The notes beneath the pieces are model-generated. The model saw only the letters and a list, made by a program, of their open reading frames with translations. It was not told the DNA's origin and searched no databases. The translations under genes were made by a program, and so were the position numbers. From an uncultured Eubacteriales bacterium (GTDB lineage: Bacteria; Bacillota; Clostridia; Christensenellales; CAG-917): a stretch of DNA of 17,608 bases. This document shows, piece after piece, positions 14,045-17,608 of this stretch; position 1 is the stretch's first letter; each line of letters starts with the position of its first letter. The DNA lies in NCBI GenBank assembly GCA_900544575.1, contig UQVO01000023.1:1-17608 (forward strand). The letters are read 5' to 3'.

Positions 14045-16801
14045 ATGCTGAAACTGATAGAAATCACGAAAGAGTACAAGACCGAAGAAGAGAGCGTGCT
14101 CGCTCTCCACAACGTGTCGCTCGAATTCCGCAAGAACGAATTCGTGTCCATCCTCGGACCGTCCGGCTGCGGAAAAACCACAATGCTCAACATCATCGGC
14201 GGGTTGGACCGCTATACAAGCGGCGATATACAGGTGGACGGCATCTCCACGGAAGAGTTCGACGACGTGGACTGGGACACCTACCGCAACAGGCGCATAG
14301 GCTTCGTCTTCCAGTCTTACAATCTCATTCCGCATATGACCGTGCTCAAAAACGTGCAGCTCAGCCTCACGCTCGCGGGCATATCCAAAGAAGAGGGCCG
14401 CGAAAGAGCGTTGGAAGCGCTCCGCAAAGTCGGGCTCGAAAAACAGGCGAAGAAAAAGCCCAACCAGATGTCGGGCGGACAGATGCAGAGGGTGGCGATT
14501 GCCCGTGCTCTCGTCAACAATCCCGACATCATTCTTGCCGACGAACCCACGGGCGCGCTGGACAGCGAATCCGGCGTGCAGGTCATGGAACTGCTCAAAG
14601 AGGTGGCGCGGGACAGACTTGTCATCATGGTCACCCACAACGGACAGCTGGCGGAAGAGTACAGCACCAGAATCATCAATCTCCGCGACGGCGAAGTCGT
14701 CGGCGACACAATGCCTTACGACAGCGCGGCGGAAACAGCGGAAGAACCCGTCGCGAGCGTCGGAACGGGGGAAATCGCCGAAAACGGCGATAAAACATAC
14801 GTTTCTGCGGATGAAAGCACCGTTTCTGCCGAACCCGCGCCGCCGAAGAAGAAGTCGTTCTTTGCCAGGCTCGGCGCTTATCTGCGCAAATCTCGCGCGA
14901 AAGACAAGTCTTCGATGTCAATCGCCACGGCAGTCAATCTGTCCTGGACGAACCTGCTCAGCAAGAAGGGGCGCACCCTGCTTACGTCCATTGCGGGCAG
15001 CATCGGCATCATCGGCATAGTGGTCGTCCTTGCGCTTTCCAATGGCGTGAACGCGTACATCGCGGGGCTCGAAGAGGATGCGCTTTCGCAGTATCCCATT
15101 ACGATAAACGACCGCGACGTGGCAATGGACACCATTATGAACACCATACTCGGCTCCGCAGGCAATACGGGAGAGCAGTATCCCGACAGCGGACAAATCA
15201 TAGTCGGGGAAGTGCTCGGCTCGCTCCTCAGCCAGATTTCAAGCGTGTTTGCGGAGAACGACCTCAAAACGTTCAAGGAATACATCGAAGCGAATTTCGA
15301 CGACGAACTCGGTGTGGTGAAGTACGGCTACGGCACGACGATGAACATCTACACCGACGACCCGAAAAATCCGGAAACGGATTATATGAAAGTCAATCCC
15401 TTCACCGACGCGATGGGCGACTTTATGGATATGGAATTGCCCGGAATGGGAGCGATTTCCGATATTGCGTCTTCCTTCACCGCGGTGTGGGACCAGCTTT
15501 CCACGAGCCAGGAGCTTCTCGACAGACAGTATGACGTGCTGGACGGCAGATGGCCCTCGCAGGATTCCCCCAACGAGATAGTCATCGTCCTCGACAGCTA
15601 CAACACATTGCCCGACTTCGCGATGTTTATGCTCGGTCTGCGCTCCCAGGAAGACCTTATGAACATAATTCTGCCCGGAGGCGGAGACGTCAAGGACGAG
15701 TTTTACGAGCCCATCGACATTTCAAGCCTTATAGGCAAGGAATACAAAGTGCTCACCGACTCCGACTACTTCTATGCGGACGAGAATTCCGAGTCCGGCT
15801 ATTCTCAGGCGGACAGGACGACGACGGAAAAATCCGTCATCGACCCGCTCATCGAGGAAAACGGGGCGCTCACTCTCGAAGTCGTCGGCATAGTCCGTCC
15901 GAAGCCCGGCGTGACCGTGACGTCCATCAACGGCTATGTCGGCTACACGGAAGCGCTCACTCTCGCGCTGCTCGAAAAGGCGGAGAGCCACACTGTCGTC
16001 GGAATGGTGCAGGATGCGGCGAAACTCGCCGCGGCGAGAGGTGACGCGGAAGCGGCGGAAAGCATCGTCGTCACGGAAGACAATTTCAAGAAGTTCGCTT
16101 CTCCCATAGCGCTTGCGGAAGAGGTGGAATATCCCGGCGCGCTGTTCGGCACGGAAACGATAAAGATAGACGTCGGGACGGAAATCAAATCCTATGATAT
16201 ATACGTGGAGATGCTCCGCGCTCTCGGCGTGGCGGACCCTGACACTCCGCAGTCAGTGTCTTTCTATCCGAATTCCTTTGACCACAAGGCGGATATAGAG
16301 CGGTTCATTGCGACATATACGGAAGAAACGGGCAATGATTTGAAATACACGGACCAGCTTGCGATTATGATGTCTTTCGTCGAACAGCTCAGTTCCACGG
16401 TCACTCAGGTGCTGGTCGGGTTCGCCGCAATCTCGCTCATCGTGTCCACGATAATGATTGCAATCATCATCTACACTTCCGTGCTGGAACGCCGCAAAGA
16501 AATAGGCGTGCTGCGAAGCCTCGGCGCAAGAAAGAAGGACATATCCCGCGTGTTCATTGCGGAGTCCGCAATCCTGGGTGCGTATTCGGGAGCGATAGGC
16601 GTACTTGTCGCGGCGGCGGTGTCGGTGGCGGGCAGCGCAATACTATCCGCCGTGCTGGGAATAAGCGGGCTTATGTCCGTATCCTGGTGGCAGTGCCTGG
16701 TGATGTTCGGCATAAGCATTCTGCTCAGCGTCATAGCGGGCTTCATCCCGTCGCGCATAGCCGCCAAGAAAGACCCGACGACTGCGCTCCGCAGCGAATG
16801 A
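14045..16801 (+). CDS. MacB-like ABC exporter, fused ATPase and FtsX-type permease (second copy)
   Basis: This 918-aa single-chain ABC transporter is a paralogue of the gene at 93-3302. The ATPase (1-225) aligns without gaps to the other copy: GPSGCGKTT (38-46), Q90, MSGGQ (142-146), IILADEP (162-168), H198. The linker (about 226-290) is half as long as in the paralogue. Helix 1 is at about 311-332, the extracellular domain at about 333-785, and three C-terminal helices at about 788-812, 843-867 and 884-902, with [16 protein letters not shown] between them. Shared extracellular pieces include LDSYNTL (INSYNMI in the other copy) and [12 protein letters not shown]. The start has a clear SD (AAAGGTGAT). 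It is divergent from the phosphate operon and ends at a terminator. Its substrate is unknown. Confidence 0.93.
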   Translation: MLKLIEITKEYKTEEESVLALHNVSLEFRKNEFVSILGPSGCGKTTMLNIIGGLDRYTSGDIQVDGISTEEFDDVDWDTYRNRRIGFVFQSYNLIPHMTVLKNVQLSLTLAGISKEEGRERALEALRKVGLEKQAKKKPNQMSGGQMQRVAIARALVNNPDIILADEPTGALDSESGVQVMELLKEVARDRLVIMVTHNGQLAEEYSTRIINLRDGEVVGDTMPYDSAAETAEEPVASVGTGEIAENGDKTYVSADESTVSAEPAPPKKKSFFARLGAYLRKSRAKDKSSMSIATAVNLSWTNLLSKKGRTLLTSIAGSIGIIGIVVVLALSNGVNAYIAGLEEDALSQYPITINDRDVAMDTIMNTILGSAGNTGEQYPDSGQIIVGEVLGSLLSQISSVFAENDLKTFKEYIEANFDDELGVVKYGYGTTMNIYTDDPKNPETDYMKVNPFTDAMGDFMDMELPGMGAISDIASSFTAVWDQLSTSQELLDRQYDVLDGRWPSQDSPNEIVIVLDSYNTLPDFAMFMLGLRSQEDLMNIILPGGGDVKDEFYEPIDISSLIGKEYKVLTDSDYFYADENSESGYSQADRTTTEKSVIDPLIEENGALTLEVVGIVRPKPGVTVTSINGYVGYTEALTLALLEKAESHTVVGMVQDAAKLAAARGDAEAAESIVVTEDNFKKFASPIALAEEVEYPGALFGTETIKIDVGTEIKSYDIYVEMLRALGVADPDTPQSVSFYPNSFDHKADIERFIATYTEETGNDLKYTDQLAIMMSFVEQLSSTVTQVLVGFAAISLIVSTIMIAIIIYTSVLERRKEIGVLRSLGARKKDISRVFIAESAILGAYSGAIGVLVAAAVSVAGSAILSAVLGISGLMSVSWWQCLVMFGISILLSVIAGFIPSRIAAKKDPTTALRSE

Positions 16802-16802
16802 C

Positions 16803-16859
16803 GACGCCGGGACGGCGTCTGACAACAAGCGCCCCTCAGTTGCGGGGGCGCTTTCTTTT
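16803..16859 (+). terminator. Tandem hairpins and terminator after the second ABC exporter
   Basis: A 6-bp hairpin (GACGCC with GGCGTC, loop GGGAC, 16803-16819) starts 1 nt after the stop. It is followed by a 9-bp stem (AAGCGCCCC at 16827-16835 with GGGGCGCTT at 16845-16853) and the T-rich tail TCTTTT. The second hairpin is a standard intrinsic terminator; the role of the first is unclear. Confidence 0.88.
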
Positions 16860-16891
16860 GACAAAAATTGTGCATATTTTCGGCGACGGGG

Positions 16892-16920
16892 TTGAAAATA
16901 AGTTAAGCGTATTATATAAT
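16892..16920 (+). promoter_or_regulatory. Sigma-A promoter of the DUF308-like gene
   Basis: TTGAAA (16892-16897), 17 nt, TATAAT (16915-16920); +1 near 16927, with a leader of about 55 nt. Confidence 0.88.
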
Positions 16921-16981
16921 ATATCGCGAAAAAAATACGACGTTTCCGCTCGGTCGGAAAGGTCGTCAACGAGGTGATTTT

Positions 16982-17506
16982 ATGGGTGAATCAAAAAAGG
17001 TCAAGTCCACCGTGAGTATGCGTGACAGCAACGTAATGCTCTGCCTGCTCTTTATCGTGCTGGGCGTGCTGTTCGTTTGGCTGGAATCTGCGGTGTCTGC
17101 AATCGCAATGATGACCATCGGCGTCATCGCCACCGTCCTCGGGCTTTTCGAACTCTTCCACAAGAATTGGATTATGGGCGTCGTAGAGGTGCTGATAGGC
17201 GTTGCGCTCATCGTCATTGCGGCAGTCAAACCCGACATTGCGATTCTCATTCTCGGCATTGCAATTCTTCTGTTTGCGATAATCCTCGGCGTCGTCACAA
17301 TCAAGCATTTCAAGGGTATGGCTGCGCTTTCCAAGGTGCTGTTCATTCTGACGATAGTGCTTGCGCTCGTCGTCGGCATCCTGTTCATAGTCGCTTATGC
17401 AGTGAGCGGCGTGGACGGAATCTTCATCGCCATCGGCGCATTGAGCCTTGCCGCAGGTGTCGTTATGCTTGTTAAGGCGGCGATTACGGGCGGCAAAGCC
17501 GTCTGA
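16982..17506 (+). CDS. Six-helix membrane protein, DUF308/HdeD-like
   Basis: This 174-aa protein is almost entirely hydrophobic after a charged cytoplasmic N-terminus of about 16 residues. Six helices can be drawn at about 17-33, 38-58, 64-82, 86-107, 117-140 and 145-167, in three similar hairpins with repeated IGV/LG and GALSL-like turns. This layout matches the HdeD/DUF308 family, known in E. coli for an acid-resistance link but without a known molecular function. The assignment is by architecture, since no catalytic residue exists to check. GAGGTGAT gives a good SD 5 nt before the ATG. It has its own strong promoter and is followed by a composite hairpin. Confidence 0.8.
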   Translation: MGESKKVKSTVSMRDSNVMLCLLFIVLGVLFVWLESAVSAIAMMTIGVIATVLGLFELFHKNWIMGVVEVLIGVALIVIAAVKPDIAILILGIAILLFAIILGVVTIKHFKGMAALSKVLFILTIVLALVVGILFIVAYAVSGVDGIFIAIGALSLAAGVVMLVKAAITGGKAV

Positions 17507-17534
17507 ACGGCGCTACTTAGCGTGATACGGCGTC

Positions 17535-17598
17535 AAAGCCCTTTCCGCATTGTGGTCACGTACGGTTAAGTACGCTCCCTTATGCGGGAAGGGCTTTT
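17535..17598. terminator. Large composite hairpin at the window end, probable terminator or structured RNA
   Basis: AAAGCCCTTTCCGCAT (17535-17550) pairs with ATGCGGGAAGGGCTTT (17582-17597), 16 bp with one G-U. The 31-nt interior contains its own hairpin, CGTAC-GGTTAA-GTACG (17559-17574). A short T-run (CTTTTCC) ends it. It starts 28 nt after the DUF308-like gene. It would work as a terminator, but it is much larger than the simple hairpins elsewhere in the window and may be a dispersed repeat or a small RNA. Confidence 0.55.
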
Positions 17599-17608
17599 CC
17601 TTGTCTGA

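Noticed and set aside
1..17608. CRISPR arrays, tRNA or rRNA genes, insertion sequences, phage or toxin-antitoxin genes
   Set aside because: I looked for repeated spacers, tRNA-like ends, transposase motifs and small paired genes on both strands and saw none.

Overview
The window looks like chromosomal housekeeping DNA from a Gram-positive-type, moderately high-GC member of the Firmicutes, probably an uncultured gut-type Clostridia. This rests on several signs. Promoters are near-consensus sigma-A type with 17-nt spacers, and Shine-Dalgarno sequences are GGAGG-like. Single-chain MacB-like ABC exporters carry very large extracellular domains. A Na/Pi transporter with a PhoU-like tail sits with a PhoP/PhoR-type pair behind direct repeats that resemble a Bacillus-type Pho box. 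A LacX-type epimerase is also present. I cannot name the genus. No rRNA, tRNA, CRISPR array, insertion sequence, phage gene or obvious island boundary is visible.

Layout, left to right. (1) A minus-strand MacB-like ABC exporter of 1069 aa (93-3302), with a consensus promoter and a strong terminator. (2) A plus-strand pair (3544-4774): a small membrane protein with an HEYGH metalloprotease-like motif, probably made from a leaderless mRNA, then TcdA, which makes cyclic t6A in tRNA. A bidirectional terminator follows. (3) A minus-strand pair (4843-6470): an RlmL/YpsC-type rRNA methyltransferase, then D-aminoacyl-tRNA deacylase, overlapping by ATGA. (4) A divergent plus-strand cluster (6691-8817): nitroreductase, low-molecular-weight tyrosine phosphatase, a two-helix membrane protein and an AlkD-like DNA glycosylase. 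The first three overlap by 4 nt at each junction. (5) A stand-alone LacX-type aldose epimerase (8961-9845) ending in a bidirectional terminator. (6) A minus-strand phosphate operon (13766 down to 10036): Na/Pi cotransporter with PhoU-like domain, PhoP/PhoB-type regulator, PhoR-type kinase. (7) Divergently, a second MacB-like exporter of 918 aa (14045-16801). (8) A six-helix DUF308/HdeD-like membrane protein (16982-17506), followed by a large composite hairpin at the window end.

Three units probably work as modules. Units 2 and 3 hold translation-fidelity functions (TcdA, Dtd, RlmL). Unit 6 appears to be a self-regulated phosphate uptake and sensing cassette: three 6-mers spaced by 5 nt lie just upstream of a -10 element, where PhoP binds in Bacillus promoters. 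Units 1 and 7 are paralogous exporters, and unit 7 shares its control region with the phosphate operon. I found no clearly new defence or biosynthetic system. The least explained items are the HEYGH protein and its leaderless promoter, the Ca-loop-like motif in the first exporter, the Pho-type control region, the leader hairpins and the terminal composite hairpin.
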